Assembly (NCBI GenBank): GCA_022781985.1
Contig: JALESH010000054.1
Coordinates: forward strand, 1-64,000
Source: Lachnospiraceae bacterium
GTDB taxonomy: Bacteria > Bacillota > Clostridia > Lachnospirales > Lachnospiraceae
Reading direction: 5' to 3'
DNA length: 64,000 nucleotides
Shown here: piece after piece, positions 26,168-37,356 of the stretch
Numbering within the stretch: the first letter of the stretch is position 1
Layout of the letters: each line of letters opens with the position of its first letter
The notes under the pieces: model-generated
What the model saw: the letters and a program-made list of their open reading frames with translations, nothing else
Databases searched by the model: none
What the model was told of the DNA's origin: nothing
Translations under genes and position numbers: made by a program

Positions 26168-29100
26168 TTACTTGTCGTATTTTTCCTGAAAGCGTTTCAG
26201 CATAGCTGCACACTCAGCTCTTGTAGCATCTCCTTGGGGATCCATGCGGTAGGTTTTTTTGTCATCGTTAGGCTTACCGGTGATCATCTTCACTGCAGTA
26301 GCCCACTGCATGTACTCCACTGCCCAGCCGCTTACACTTGCTTCATCCGTGAAGCTGCCCAGGTCATTTCTCTCACTGATATCATATTTGGATACCTTCG
26401 CATACTCAAAGAGCATCTTGGCGATCTGCTCACGGGTGATATTCCGATTAATGCCGAAGCTGCCGTCTGTGTAACCGGCTACGATCTTGTTGGCATAGGC
26501 CCATATGATCGCATCGCTGTACCATTTTCCGGCTGTCACATCAGAAAATTTATTCTCAAATACAACCTTGGGAGATCCTGCCATGCGGTAAAGCACAGTG
26601 GCAAACATGGATCTGCTCAGCGGACGATCCGGCTGGAACTGGGTAGTGTCTGTAATTGCTCCCATGATATCGTTGTCATAAACGAATTTTACGCTGTCGT
26701 ACTTCCAGTTCCCCTTGATCACATCAACATCTGTAAAGATCCAGGGCTTTTCCTGCTTCTCATTGTTTGCCTCCAGCCTTGCAATGGCCTGCTCTATAGC
26801 TGCTGCCATGGCGTCCACTCTGGCCTGTTCTGTGCTTGCGAGCCCCCTGACCACTGCCTCAATGGCTGCCTCTACTCCGGAGAAATCCTTGTAATCCGTC
26901 GGCTTCAGGGCGTTCGCCTTCTTAATGGCGGCATCTACCCTGCTGTAATCTGCCGATCTGAAGATATTCTCCAGTCCTGCCAGAGCCTGCTCCAGATTAT
27001 CCTGGGCAGTCAATATGTAGCCGATGCTCTTGTCAGTCTGTGTGCCTGCTGTTACCTGGGCAGCCACAGCTTCTGCCGCCTCACGGGCTTCTGCAAGGGC
27101 AGCCAGTGATTCCTCCGTATATACAGAGGACTTGGCTTCCTCCGCTTCAGCCTGTGCTATCAGCCCCTCCAGGATTGTCAGGTCATAAGGATTGCAGCTC
27201 TTGGGCATTCCCAGTACCTGCAGCTCCACAATGTGGTTCTCCTGGCCGCTGCCCTGGACACCCTGGGCATAAAGCCTGATATATCTTGCTTCCTTTGCTG
27301 TTCCGGTGTGAAGCACCTTGCCGTCAGCAGCTTCGACATATAAGGTATCCGTGGGATTCACTCCCAGCCCGAATACATCGCTGCTGCCGGAATAATACAG
27401 TACCTCTTTCTGTGCAAAGCCGGGGTCATTGGATATCACAAACGCCGTATTTTTGTAGGTTCTGTTGTCACTCCAGTAGCGATACAGCTTTACTTCATCG
27501 ATCCGGCAAACCTCCCCCAGGTCAATGGTGATATAGGAGGGCTTATCCTTGCCGTCCTTTCCGAAGATTGCGTAGTTGTTTGCATTGTTTGCCTCTCCGT
27601 CCACTGCCTTGCTCAGGGGTCTGCTGCTGTTTGTAAGCGCAGAAGTCTCGGAAGTATCCAGCCAGGCTGCCGTCACCTCCTTATTCAGCGCGAGATTGGT
27701 AACGGATGCGGGTATCAGTGTCTTATAAGCTGTATAGAGTATCTGATACTGCTCCTTCATCACTGCCTTATCCCCTGCTGTAATTGCTTCCCTTGCAGCT
27801 GTCAGCTTACTATCCATACCAGCTGCAGTCCAGGACTCTGCGGTAAAGGAAGCCTGCTCTCCCTGCAGCCTGGCTGTCAGCTCTGCCAGAGCTGTAGAGG
27901 GCACCTCATCGTAGCCTAAGCTTTGGGAATAAACCTTCACATCACTGAGCGTACCGTTTACTGTATTGGCGACTATATCTGCCTCTTCCACAAAGTGCTC
28001 CTTGTTGGCAACATCATAGGCCGCCTTTTTCACCTGGCCGTCCACATAAATCTTAATCAGGCCGTTATTTTCCTTTACGCCTGTAAGAACCGTCTCATCT
28101 GCGGAGGTAATCACTGTATCCGCTGTAGCCGTTGTCTCATTATAGGTGAAGTAGGGCTGTCCCTCTGCATTGATTCCCAATGCGTAGCTGTCGTCCTGCT
28201 GTACCAGAACCTTATTTTTGTCATCTGTCTGCACTCTGGCCGTTACAGCAAAGCCATTGTCTCCCCGCATACTGCGTGTGGACGGGCTGATTACTGTATT
28301 GCTGGCTTTCACACGTGCAGCTTCCGCGATGATATTGCCCGCATAATAGGTTGTGTTGATGCCGCTGTTAAGATCATTCCCCGCTCTGTCCGTGGCACCT
28401 GTTACAGTTACCTCTACTGCATCGCCATCACTGAGCCCATCGGCAAGAGTCAGGTTGAAGGAGCGCAGGTCTGCAATGGCGTCTTTTTCCGCTGCTACCT
28501 GTTCACCGTTTACCTCCACCACAAACTCAATGTTCTCCGCGTACAGACGCTCGCTGGCCCGAACCTGAATTTCATTTTCTGATTTTACATAGATCTTATC
28601 CAGTACCGGGGCTGACTCATCCGGTGTCTGGCTCAGACTCCAGACCTGAACCTCACCGGGCTTTAAGGTAATGGTAACCGTATCACCCTTTTGATAGGTT
28701 TCCTGGGGCAGGGGGGCCGGGGCTCCGCTTGCCACATAGGTATGCTCTGCACTTACATGGTAGGTTCCTTCTGCTGTGACACCGATGGCATCATTCAGCG
28801 TAAACGTCAGCTGCTTATCCGTATCATCCGGATTTCTCATGGAAATAATGCCGGATTCTCCATCAAAGCAGGCAAAACCATAGGCTTCCTGTGTATCATT
28901 GGCAGCCGATGCGTTTACCCCTCCTGTCAGGGTAGCGCTGGAGGCAGGATTTCCTCCGATCATCTTGGCATTTCTCAGCATGGAGAAATGATTCTCCGCC
29001 CACTCCAGAAAATCTGCGTTGATCAGATATTTTTCCTCATCAAAGAGGGTATCGGAATAATAAAGCTCCCAGAAGGCTGTTCCTCTGGTACCCTGCATAA

Positions 29101-31525
29101 ACAAATAGTTTCTGAACTGCTCGCCGTTCATAGAAGCAGCCGTTATATTTGTCCCCTCTTTTCCGTAGATGGGATCATGGTTGTAAAGGTTGGCCAGAGG
29201 GAACTGGAACTGATGCTGCTTTACAAAGTCATAATAAGCCCCGTCACGATAGCTCAGCATATTGTCCATCTTGTTATTCAAAACAGCGTTCCATCTTTCG
29301 CCCCGGTCTGCCACGCACTGCAACCAGACAGAGTTTGCCCACTGCAGATACCAGGGGCTTGGGTTGGTATAACAGGTGAGGGATATCCACAGCCTGTTGA
29401 TCCCAAGCCTCTCCTCCGCATCACGTACATTCTTCATCAGAGCGACCCACTTCTCCCACAGATCCGTCACATGGTAGAAGCCATTGGGGCCTCCGTACAT
29501 ATGCCTGTTGGTCTCGCTGTAGCCAACCACACCATCTCCCTGGGGAAAGGCACCATACTGTCCACTGTCCGCAAAGCCATCCCACTTCCAGTAGTTGACC
29601 TGCCACCTCTCCATCCAGTCGATTGCCATTTCTTCAAACTTTTCCATATATCTGGCATCTGCAACGTCGATGGAGCCTCCGGCCGCGCTTCCGTTTCCTG
29701 CCGCCGCAATAATATTCGCCAGGGTTCCATGATAATTATAGCCGCCCCTGGGACCGATCCATACCCCAAAGTTCGAACCGAAGTTCTGCACCAGCTCACT
29801 GGAGGGGGTCAGCTGATTGGGGAATTTGGAATTAAACATCCAGAATCCCTCTGTATTCACATCTGCAGCCCCATTACGCTCAATATCGATCTGGGAGCTC
29901 AGGGTGCCTGCGGTTTGGCGATAGACATTCCAGCCGTCATCCACCACATAGGAATCCAGCGGACGAACCCCTGTCTTGGACAGGTTCTTGTCGATGCCGG
30001 AAAAGGCAGCCAGAATATTCTCATCCGTAATCCTCATCATGTTGTCATACCAGGAATTATACTGGATACGGAACTCGGAGGGAGTCGCGATACTGTATAT
30101 GTATTCGTAGAAATCGGACTGCACTACGTTCTGGTCGCTTCCGTTACTGTGGCTGGCGCCCAGCACAGTCTGCCAGGAGACATATTTTCCGTCCTCTGTC
30201 AGCTGACTGTCCCTTGTAAAATCCCGGAAGTTCTTTCCTGTCCAATAGCGGAGCCTTCCCAGACTTTCCACGATCTGATTGTCCGCAGCCGGGAACTCCG
30301 AGCCTAAGAACATGCCGTTGATATAGATGGGCTGTCCCAGATTGGCTTTCTCCACCGTCATGGCTACCACGCCGCCTGCATTGGTGGGAATGGTCCATGT
30401 GGTATCTGTGCCTGCTGTTGTCATAAGATGCTCGCCGTCAATATAGCTGATGCGGGCATCCTGATCCTCCAGCTTGATCTCCAGGAACTTCCGCATAAAG
30501 TGATCTCCATCGTACATAACCACCTTCTGGGCGATCTCTGCATTTCCTGCGCCCACCTGAACAGGCTGGAAGGTAAAGGTCAGCATCTTTCCAGATTTTC
30601 TGACATTATTGATCACAGCCTCCGTATCGCTCTGAGTCACCTCCTGCAGCGTCAGCTGGCTGGCATTTAAAGTCTCCCTTTCACTGGATGTAAAGGAATC
30701 AAACTGGCCGGAGTACAGATTCAGCTCCGTACCGGCCGCATGCTGATTGCTCTGAGGTCCTCCGGAGGTCACTACCCTCAGTCCTACATATCTTCCTGTC
30801 TGCGCCTCATCCAGGGAGACATAGATGTATTTCGGGTCGCTTGCCGTAGCATAGACACCATTATAATAAAAGGTGCCCTCCTTTTTCAGATTGGCATCGG
30901 TAAACAGATTCTCTGAGGAATCTGCCACATACAGCTTAAAATCCTTGATATTTCCATTGGAATTTGCACTGCCGTTACGCGGACGGTAGCCGATTGTCTG
31001 GAAGGGCGCACTGGCTGCCCCCTCTCCCCTGTCGATGGTCAGATCCACCGGAAGCCGGCTGGAAGTGCCATTTCCTGTACCGTAATTGGAATGGTAGTAG
31101 GTCTCATGGTTGCCGTCAATGAGAGCAGCATACCCGCCACCCTCGTTGGTCGCCACACTGGTGCCGCTGATTTGCCAGCTGCTGTTTTTTACACTGGTAA
31201 GGGTTCCCTCTTCCGGCTCCCTCAAATCCGAGGCCCCACCTACCGTCTGGAGCACAAACTCCTGGGAATTTTCACCCGGTATGAAGGTGGAATTTCCCAG
31301 ATGGTTCTCAATCCGGGACGTCTTCAATCTGTCTCCGGTTCTGTCAAAGGTTCTTGAAATCGCATCATTTCCAATCGTCACCGTATTGCCGCTGATGTCT
31401 ACGGTTACCGTACCGTAATTTTCCTGCGCATGGGAGGATCCGGTTGGCAGCATTGCTCCGAGGCTTCCTGCCAGCATCGCAAAGGCGGCGGCAAAAGCAA
31501 CGGATTTCATTCTTTTTTTCACCAT
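26168..31525 (-). CDS. Giant SLH-anchored glycosidase, clan GH-D-like (alpha-galactosidase / alpha-GalNAc-ase candidate)
   Basis: A 1,785-residue secreted protein with a signal peptide (about 1-33). An N-terminal beta domain is interrupted at about 115-275 by a discoidin/CBM32-like stretch. A TIM-barrel catalytic core follows at about 485-870: NSWYDN (490), VVDDGW (527), FGVWIGPRGGY (586), YWKWDGFAD (645) and WLQCVADRGE (734). The order and spacing match GH27/GH36 enzymes, making D649 the likely nucleophile and D740 the likely acid/base. Beyond it lie a beta domain, a LamG-like domain (about 1065-1205), an F5/8C domain (about 1275-1440), FIVAR-like helices (about 1445-1590) and three SLH domains (1595-1785). 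It probably trims host or plant alpha-linked galactose or GalNAc at the cell surface. The exact family and substrate are inferred. GAGAGGGAAT precedes the ATG. Confidence 0.85.
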   Translation of the reverse strand: MVKKRMKSVAFAAAFAMLAGSLGAMLPTGSSHAQENYGTVTVDISGNTVTIGNDAISRTFDRTGDRLKTSRIENHLGNSTFIPGENSQEFVLQTVGGASDLREPEEGTLTSVKNSSWQISGTSVATNEGGGYAALIDGNHETYYHSNYGTGNGTSSRLPVDLTIDRGEGAASAPFQTIGYRPRNGSANSNGNIKDFKLYVADSSENLFTDANLKKEGTFYYNGVYATASDPKYIYVSLDEAQTGRYVGLRVVTSGGPQSNQHAAGTELNLYSGQFDSFTSSERETLNASQLTLQEVTQSDTEAVINNVRKSGKMLTFTFQPVQVGAGNAEIAQKVVMYDGDHFMRKFLEIKLEDQDARISYIDGEHLMTTAGTDTTWTIPTNAGGVVAMTVEKANLGQPIYINGMFLGSEFPAADNQIVESLGRLRYWTGKNFRDFTRDSQLTEDGKYVSWQTVLGASHSNGSDQNVVQSDFYEYIYSIATPSEFRIQYNSWYDNMMRITDENILAAFSGIDKNLSKTGVRPLDSYVVDDGWNVYRQTAGTLSSQIDIERNGAADVNTEGFWMFNSKFPNQLTPSSELVQNFGSNFGVWIGPRGGYNYHGTLANIIAAAGNGSAAGGSIDVADARYMEKFEEMAIDWMERWQVNYWKWDGFADSGQYGAFPQGDGVVGYSETNRHMYGGPNGFYHVTDLWEKWVALMKNVRDAEERLGINRLWISLTCYTNPSPWYLQWANSVWLQCVADRGERWNAVLNNKMDNMLSYRDGAYYDFVKQHQFQFPLANLYNHDPIYGKEGTNITAASMNGEQFRNYLFMQGTRGTAFWELYYSDTLFDEEKYLINADFLEWAENHFSMLRNAKMIGGNPASSATLTGGVNASAANDTQEAYGFACFDGESGIISMRNPDDTDKQLTFTLNDAIGVTAEGTYHVSAEHTYVASGAPAPLPQETYQKGDTVTITLKPGEVQVWSLSQTPDESAPVLDKIYVKSENEIQVRASERLYAENIEFVVEVNGEQVAAEKDAIADLRSFNLTLADGLSDGDAVEVTVTGATDRAGNDLNSGINTTYYAGNIIAEAARVKASNTVISPSTRSMRGDNGFAVTARVQTDDKNKVLVQQDDSYALGINAEGQPYFTYNETTATADTVITSADETVLTGVKENNGLIKIYVDGQVKKAAYDVANKEHFVEEADIVANTVNGTLSDVKVYSQSLGYDEVPSTALAELTARLQGEQASFTAESWTAAGMDSKLTAAREAITAGDKAVMKEQYQILYTAYKTLIPASVTNLALNKEVTAAWLDTSETSALTNSSRPLSKAVDGEANNANNYAIFGKDGKDKPSYITIDLGEVCRIDEVKLYRYWSDNRTYKNTAFVISNDPGFAQKEVLYYSGSSDVFGLGVNPTDTLYVEAADGKVLHTGTAKEARYIRLYAQGVQGSGQENHIVELQVLGMPKSCNPYDLTILEGLIAQAEAEEAKSSVYTEESLAALAEAREAAEAVAAQVTAGTQTDKSIGYILTAQDNLEQALAGLENIFRSADYSRVDAAIKKANALKPTDYKDFSGVEAAIEAVVRGLASTEQARVDAMAAAIEQAIARLEANNEKQEKPWIFTDVDVIKGNWKYDSVKFVYDNDIMGAITDTTQFQPDRPLSRSMFATVLYRMAGSPKVVFENKFSDVTAGKWYSDAIIWAYANKIVAGYTDGSFGINRNITREQIAKMLFEYAKVSKYDISERNDLGSFTDEASVSGWAVEYMQWATAVKMITGKPNDDKKTYRMDPQGDATRAECAAMLKRFQEKYDK

Positions 31526-31581
31526 ATTCCCTCTCTCCTGTCATTAAGCAATAGTAAACAGTTACATAGATATATCATCTT

Positions 31582-31610
31582 AATATATAGAATACTGTGT
31601 ATAATATCAA
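31582..31610 (-). promoter_or_regulatory. Promoter of the SLH glycosidase gene
   Basis: Minus strand: -35 TTGATA (31610-31605), 17-base spacer, -10 TATATT (31587-31582). The leader to the ATG is about 50 bases. The gap 31526-31909 otherwise contains A+T-rich sequence and the terminator at 31732-31783; I see no gene in it. Confidence 0.65.
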
Positions 31611-31731
31611 TGTAATCTCTCAGGTTCTTTTTGTATAATTTTAACCACTTTCACTTCTGACAAAAGAATATATATGTGAATCTGCCAAAATATGCCATAA
31701 AAACTTTACGCAGGATCAGAAAAATGAGAAA

Positions 31732-31783
31732 AGAGCCGCTGCAGGCGGAAGAAAGTGTTTGCGCGCACCGCCTGCAATGCTCT
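31732..31783 (-). terminator. Probable terminator of the guaB-GGDEF-LytTR-kinase operon
   Basis: Minus strand: AGAGC pairs with GCTCT at the base, and after small bulges GCAGGCGG pairs with CCGCCTGC (8 bp, loop 19 bases). TTTCTCATTTTTC follows. It lies about 125 bases after the degenerate kinase stop. Confidence 0.6.
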
Positions 31784-31909
31784 AAGAATAAAAAAACAAG
31801 AAACTCTAAATCCAAGTAAAAGTCTACTATATATTTCCGCATTTTTCTGCAGCTTGTAAAAAATACCCCTCAAAATGTCAAAATTCCGACAGAAAACGCA
31901 GTGCTGTCA

Positions 31910-32635
31910 TCAGCCATCCCTGGCATATAAAAGTATTTTCAGCCGATTTCTGCCGTTCTCCAGCGAAATCTCTGCCATCCCCTGATACCTTCCCGCCGCC
32001 CTCTCCAGTTCAGACAGCAGGCTGCCGTCCTGCCCTCCCCCGCTGCTGCAGGGATATTCCAGCAGCAGCTTCAATGCATGCTTTTTGTAGGCAATCCTTA
32101 TATGGACAGCCCTCTGTCCCGGCGGCAGTACACTCACCGACTCCACAGCAGCATCAAAGGCAGTACCCAGGATCAGACTGATATCCTGTTCCTCAAAGGG
32201 AAGCTCTGCAGGCACCATTACCTCCCTGTAAAAGTCGATGCCCGTATCCCTCTGCCTCCTGATTTTATAGGAAAGAAAGGCATCTATGAAGGTGTTGCCC
32301 TCCTTCTGTCTCCCTGTCCCCTTCCGTACCTCCGTCAGAAGGCCGTCCACATAGGCCAGCAGCTCTTCCCTCATTCCCTTCCTGGCATATTGGCCGATGC
32401 TGATCAGAGAATTGATATAGCCATGCCTGAGCTTTTTGAATACCTGCCAGTTTTCCTCCGCAACCTCCTTCCAGACACTCTGCGGCAGCCCCGGATTCTC
32501 CTGCGCCGGACTCTTCTTTTCATTCTGCTCCTTTTGTTTCCGCATAAAACCCGGAACAAAAAAGGCAGTCACCCAGCCTATGAACAGACCGGCTGCAAAG
32601 AGGAGCAGACCGGAAGCAAATACTTTTATTTCCAT
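31910..32635 (-). CDS. Degenerate GHKL histidine-kinase-like protein
   Basis: A 241-residue protein with one N-terminal TM helix (about 7-29) and a short cytoplasmic part that still aligns with GHKL kinases. KKLRHGYINSLISIGQYARKG (His71) stands where active members have RHDxxNHL. DISLILGTAFDAAVESV stands where they have the N-box LLSNLLDNAVEA. The Mg-binding Asn residues are lost, and no glycine box (HGxGL) follows. It therefore probably does not bind ATP normally and may be a pseudokinase that holds, or works as a phosphatase on, its partner. It lies 13 bases after a LytTR regulator gene, so pairing is likely. It is the last gene of the unit and ends before a terminator. Confidence 0.75.
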   Translation of the reverse strand: MEIKVFASGLLLFAAGLFIGWVTAFFVPGFMRKQKEQNEKKSPAQENPGLPQSVWKEVAEENWQVFKKLRHGYINSLISIGQYARKGMREELLAYVDGLLTEVRKGTGRQKEGNTFIDAFLSYKIRRQRDTGIDFYREVMVPAELPFEEQDISLILGTAFDAAVESVSVLPPGQRAVHIRIAYKKHALKLLLEYPCSSGGGQDGSLLSELERAAGRYQGMAEISLENGRNRLKILLYARDG

Positions 32636-32648
32636 CCCACCAGCCCCC

Positions 32649-33362
32649 TCACCAATCCTCCATATCCAGATACTGCCTTTGAATCAGCTTCTGCCTCTCT
32701 TCACTGATGCGCAGCTCCTCGCCGTTTACCAGCCGGACCCTGCCATAGCAGACTACCTCCACCTGCTCCATATTGACGAGAAAGGACTTATGGATGCGGA
32801 GAAAGCTGATTTTCCCGCCGGAGAGCTTCTCCTCCACCTCGTCCAGCTTCCCGTAAAAGCTCTCCCTGCCGCCCATAGTAATGATATGTATGATCCGCCC
32901 TCTGCTCTCAAAGTACAAAATGCTGCCCAGCCGCACCTTGCAGATATTTTTGTTGCAGGTATAGCTGAAAAACTGACTGCCGGAAACGATCCTGTCACAG
33001 GCCTGGTTAAAAACCCTCGCAAACTCCTCTTCATCCACAGGTTTTCGGATAAACCGGAAGGTATCCACATCGAAAAGCTGAATGGCATACTCGGTATGAG
33101 CAGAAATATAGACCAGCATGGCCGCGGAATTCATCTCCCGCAGCTTCCTTGCAAACTCTATGCCGTCCATCCGGGGCATCTCAATATCCAGATAAATCAT
33201 ATCATATTCGTTTCCCCGCCGGATATAATCCATCAGACTGCCTGCCGAGAAAAAAATATCCGCAAAAGCCCTTATGCCTCTTTTTTCACCGGCCTTTATC
33301 ACCAGCTCTTCAATTTGGGCTGTTACCTGTTTTTCATCATCACATATTGCCACACTGATCAT
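32649..33362 (-). CDS. LytTR-family response regulator
   Basis: About 237 residues with a receiver domain (ISVAICDDEKQV; phospho-acceptor Asp in MIYLDIEMPRMDG; Lys in FRFIRKPVDEEE) and a LytTR DNA-binding domain (FLRIHKSFLVNMEQVE, then RVRLVNGEELRIS). The Met at 33362 begins the receiver fold and has AAAGGAA upstream; longer readings run into the GGDEF/EAL gene in another frame. Its start overlaps the end of that gene by 23 bases, and the degenerate kinase follows directly. It is a relative of the regulator at 25288 but clearly not a recent copy. Confidence 0.9.
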   Translation of the reverse strand: MISVAICDDEKQVTAQIEELVIKAGEKRGIRAFADIFFSAGSLMDYIRRGNEYDMIYLDIEMPRMDGIEFARKLREMNSAAMLVYISAHTEYAIQLFDVDTFRFIRKPVDEEEFARVFNQACDRIVSGSQFFSYTCNKNICKVRLGSILYFESRGRIIHIITMGGRESFYGKLDEVEEKLSGGKISFLRIHKSFLVNMEQVEVVCYGRVRLVNGEELRISEERQKLIQRQYLDMEDW

Positions 33363-35073
33363 TTGTAAATTCCTTTTGAAGCCGGCAGTCCTCTCGCCCG
33401 CCTCTGCCTTCTGCCTTATCATTCCATCCGGGTACATACTTTTTCTCAAACTTATCTCCCGGCAGGGGGCGGTCAAAATAATAGCCCTGTACCATCCGCA
33501 CCTTCATACCCTCCAATATCTGAAACTGCTCCCTGGTTTCGATTCCTTCCACGCAGATGCTGACCCCGATTGTCTCGGCCAGTTCTCCTACCATACGGAT
33601 AAAAGACTGGGAATAGGCATCCCCTGACAGATCCTTTACAAAGCTCTGATCCACCTTGATCACATCCAGCGGCAACTCCCGGATATGGTTCAGGGAGGAA
33701 TAGCCTGTCCCGAAATCATCCAAGGCTATCCTGACTCCCAGCTCCTTTATCCTACCCAGGATATCCTTCACCCTTTCCATGTCCTGGATCGCCAGGCTCT
33801 CTGTCACCTCCAGCGTCAGATTCCGTGGATTCAGGCCGCTCTCCTGCAGAATCCCTTCCACACTCTCCACGATATCCGACTGCAGAAGCTGTATCACGGA
33901 AAGATTCACATTGACCTTATAATCAGGGCAGCCGCTGTCGTTCCACTTTTTACAGTGCCTGCAGGCTTCCCTCAGTACATGGCTACCGATCGGGTTGATC
34001 AGCCCCAGATATTCTGCAAGGGGGATGAACTCATCGGGGGGAATCAGTCCCAGCTCCCCGCTGTCCCACCGTATCAGAGCTTCTGCACCCACACAGGGAA
34101 AGCCCGGCTCACGCACATCTATAATGGGCTGGAAATAAATCCGGAACTCCTCATAATCCATAAGAACCGCATCCCGCATGTTCTTTTCCATATCCAGCCT
34201 CCGCCCCGAAACCGCTCCCATCTGTCCGGAATAGACTGCCACCCTGTTCTTTCCCTGCTTCTTAGCCTCATACATTGCAATATCCGCTTTTTTCATCAGC
34301 TCATGAAAGCTCCTGCCATCGCCGGGAAAGCTCACGATTCCCATACTCATGGTGCAGTAATAGTCCCTGTCCCCGAGATACCAGGGCTTTTCAAACAGCT
34401 CCACAATACCGTTTACGATCTCCCGCAGGCTGCGACAGCCAGAAGGCGGAATGATGATGATAAATTCATCCCCTCCTACCCGGTAGCAGGTGTTTTCTAT
34501 CCCCTCCATACCCTTCAGGCTCCGGGAAACAGCCTTTAGAAGCATGTCTCCATACTGATGCCCCAGGCCGTCATTGATATTTTTAAAGTCATCCAGATCC
34601 AGATAAAGCAGGATCCCCTTGCCCCCGCTTATCTCTGCTGCCCGGATATAATCGGTCAGATCCCTCTCGCAGCACAGCCTGTTATACAGCCCTGTGACCA
34701 GATCCGTATAGGACTGCTTCTCCATCCTTTTTTGAAAAGCCTTTTTTTCCGTAATATCATGGATGACGAACAGGGTCACAGCCCTGTCCCCCATCCATTC
34801 CATGCGGGTATAATACACATCGTACCAACGGCCTCTCCGAATGTGATGTACCTTTCTGCTGCCCCGGATACACCCCGGCACCATATCCTGTTCAAAGAGA
34901 CCGATCAGCACTCCCTCCCTGATCTCCTCGTCGAAGGTGCTGTAGAGTACCCTGTTGGCATAGAGTATCTCCTGTGTCTCTGCATCCCTCACATAGACCG
35001 CGCAGCCCATATTATTCAGAATCGATTCCAGAGCCTCCTCCCAGCCCTGCTTCATGTCTATAGAGTTGTGCAA
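33340..35073 (-). CDS. PAS-GGDEF-EAL protein (cyclic-di-GMP turnover)
   Basis: A 577-residue cytosolic protein. A PAS-like sensor (about 10-115) is followed by a diguanylate cyclase domain with intact RVGGDEF (near 243) and a phosphodiesterase domain with intact AEALIRW and LDDFGTGYSSL. Both catalytic centres look functional, so it may make or break c-di-GMP. No clear RxxD inhibitory site lies just before GGDEF. No TM segment is seen. The reading starts at a TTG that has GGGAG 8 bases upstream; a downstream ATG (seventh codon) is an alternative. It follows guaB by only 18 bases, so GTP synthesis and c-di-GMP signalling appear cotranscribed. Confidence 0.9.
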   Translation of the reverse strand: MHNSIDMKQGWEEALESILNNMGCAVYVRDAETQEILYANRVLYSTFDEEIREGVLIGLFEQDMVPGCIRGSRKVHHIRRGRWYDVYYTRMEWMGDRAVTLFVIHDITEKKAFQKRMEKQSYTDLVTGLYNRLCCERDLTDYIRAAEISGGKGILLYLDLDDFKNINDGLGHQYGDMLLKAVSRSLKGMEGIENTCYRVGGDEFIIIIPPSGCRSLREIVNGIVELFEKPWYLGDRDYYCTMSMGIVSFPGDGRSFHELMKKADIAMYEAKKQGKNRVAVYSGQMGAVSGRRLDMEKNMRDAVLMDYEEFRIYFQPIIDVREPGFPCVGAEALIRWDSGELGLIPPDEFIPLAEYLGLINPIGSHVLREACRHCKKWNDSGCPDYKVNVNLSVIQLLQSDIVESVEGILQESGLNPRNLTLEVTESLAIQDMERVKDILGRIKELGVRIALDDFGTGYSSLNHIRELPLDVIKVDQSFVKDLSGDAYSQSFIRMVGELAETIGVSICVEGIETREQFQILEGMKVRMVQGYYFDRPLPGDKFEKKYVPGWNDKAEGRGGREDCRLQKEFTNDQCGNM

Positions 35074-35091
35074 CTGTCTCTCTCCCTTTTC

Positions 35092-36564
<1,473 letters not shown>

Positions 36565-36638
36565 TCATTTTTCTTCCTGTTCCGGCCTTCTGCCGGCCAC
36601 TCTATTATTGAACGGCGCTGCCCCCGGGCACGGCCATA

Positions 36639-37145
36639 TCAATCAGTAAATACCTTCCTGGGCGCTGCGCTCTTCATGGCCTTTACCATCTCCGGACTGG
36701 GCTCCAGGATAACCCTGATCCCGCCCTCACAATACATGGCATATCTTCTGTCCGGCTGCATCAGGATCCCTGAGCTGTAATCCAGGGTGGTAACCTTCCT
36801 GTTCCTGTATCCATCCAACCGGTGGGACTGGACAGGCGCAAAAATCTCCATGGACTCCAGCTGGTACAGAGCTACCCTTTTTCTTTTCATCTTAGCCACT
36901 ACCTTGTCCACTGTAACCTCCTTATCCAGGTACAGATATTCATACTCCAGATCTGAATTGATGGAAATATAATAGGCAGCCACCAGCAGCAACAGGCCTA
37001 TTACCAGCGCCTCGATCCGTACCGTCAGTCCCAGCAGGATAAAGGCTGCGCCCAGCATGCCCGTAAGAAGCTTCAAAAAACGCAGCCCGGCAGGTGTCCT
37101 TCTCTTGATCAGACATTCCACATAGGTTTCACCCATCATACTCAT
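36639..37145 (-). CDS. Membrane protein with two TM helices and a PH-like tail, function unknown
   Basis: 168 residues. Two hydrophobic helices (about 23-41 and 45-62) are followed by a hydrophilic beta-rich C-terminal part (YEYLYLDKEVTVDKVVAKMK onward) resembling bacterial PH-like domains that follow paired helices. I recall similar short clostridial proteins without assigned function (DUF6106-like is possible but uncertain). It is divergent from the lipoprotein-like gene at 37357 and has its own promoter. AGGATGG lies before the ATG. It is followed by guaB after about 90 bases. Confidence 0.65.
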   Translation of the reverse strand: MSMMGETYVECLIKRRTPAGLRFLKLLTGMLGAAFILLGLTVRIEALVIGLLLLVAAYYISINSDLEYEYLYLDKEVTVDKVVAKMKRKRVALYQLESMEIFAPVQSHRLDGYRNRKVTTLDYSSGILMQPDRRYAMYCEGGIRVILEPSPEMVKAMKSAAPRKVFTD

Positions 37146-37176
37146 ATACCATCCTATCTATTATGCTATTTCATTT

Positions 37177-37205
37177 ATCATATTATAAATTTTTCAAAGT
37201 TTCAA
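37177..37205 (-). promoter_or_regulatory. Promoter for the minus-strand PH-like membrane protein gene
   Basis: Minus strand: -35 TTGAAA (37205-37200), 17 bases, -10 TATGAT (37182-37177), about 30 bases from the start codon. Confidence 0.55.
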
Positions 37206-37273
37206 GGGATAACCTCCATATACTCAGAAAGTTGCCTCAGCCCGGACTTTTGCTAACACAGTCAGCTCCGGCA

Positions 37274-37302
37274 TTGACACTTTTATTTTAACAGGCTATG
37301 AT
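37274..37302 (+). promoter_or_regulatory. Promoter for the plus-strand membrane protein gene
   Basis: Plus strand: perfect -35 TTGACA (37274-37279), 17 bases, -10 TATGAT (37297-37302), 55 bases ahead of the start at 37357. Confidence 0.75.
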
Positions 37303-37356
37303 AAATACTGACTCGGATAACGGGCAAGGAGCGGATAATGACAGGAGGTATGCTGC

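Noticed and set aside
28691-30307. Long plus-strand open frame (538 codons) inside the glycosidase gene
   Set aside because: It is antisense to a clearly coding region with recognisable domains. Its translation is low-complexity and His/Ile/Cys-rich with no family motif, and it has no ribosome binding site.
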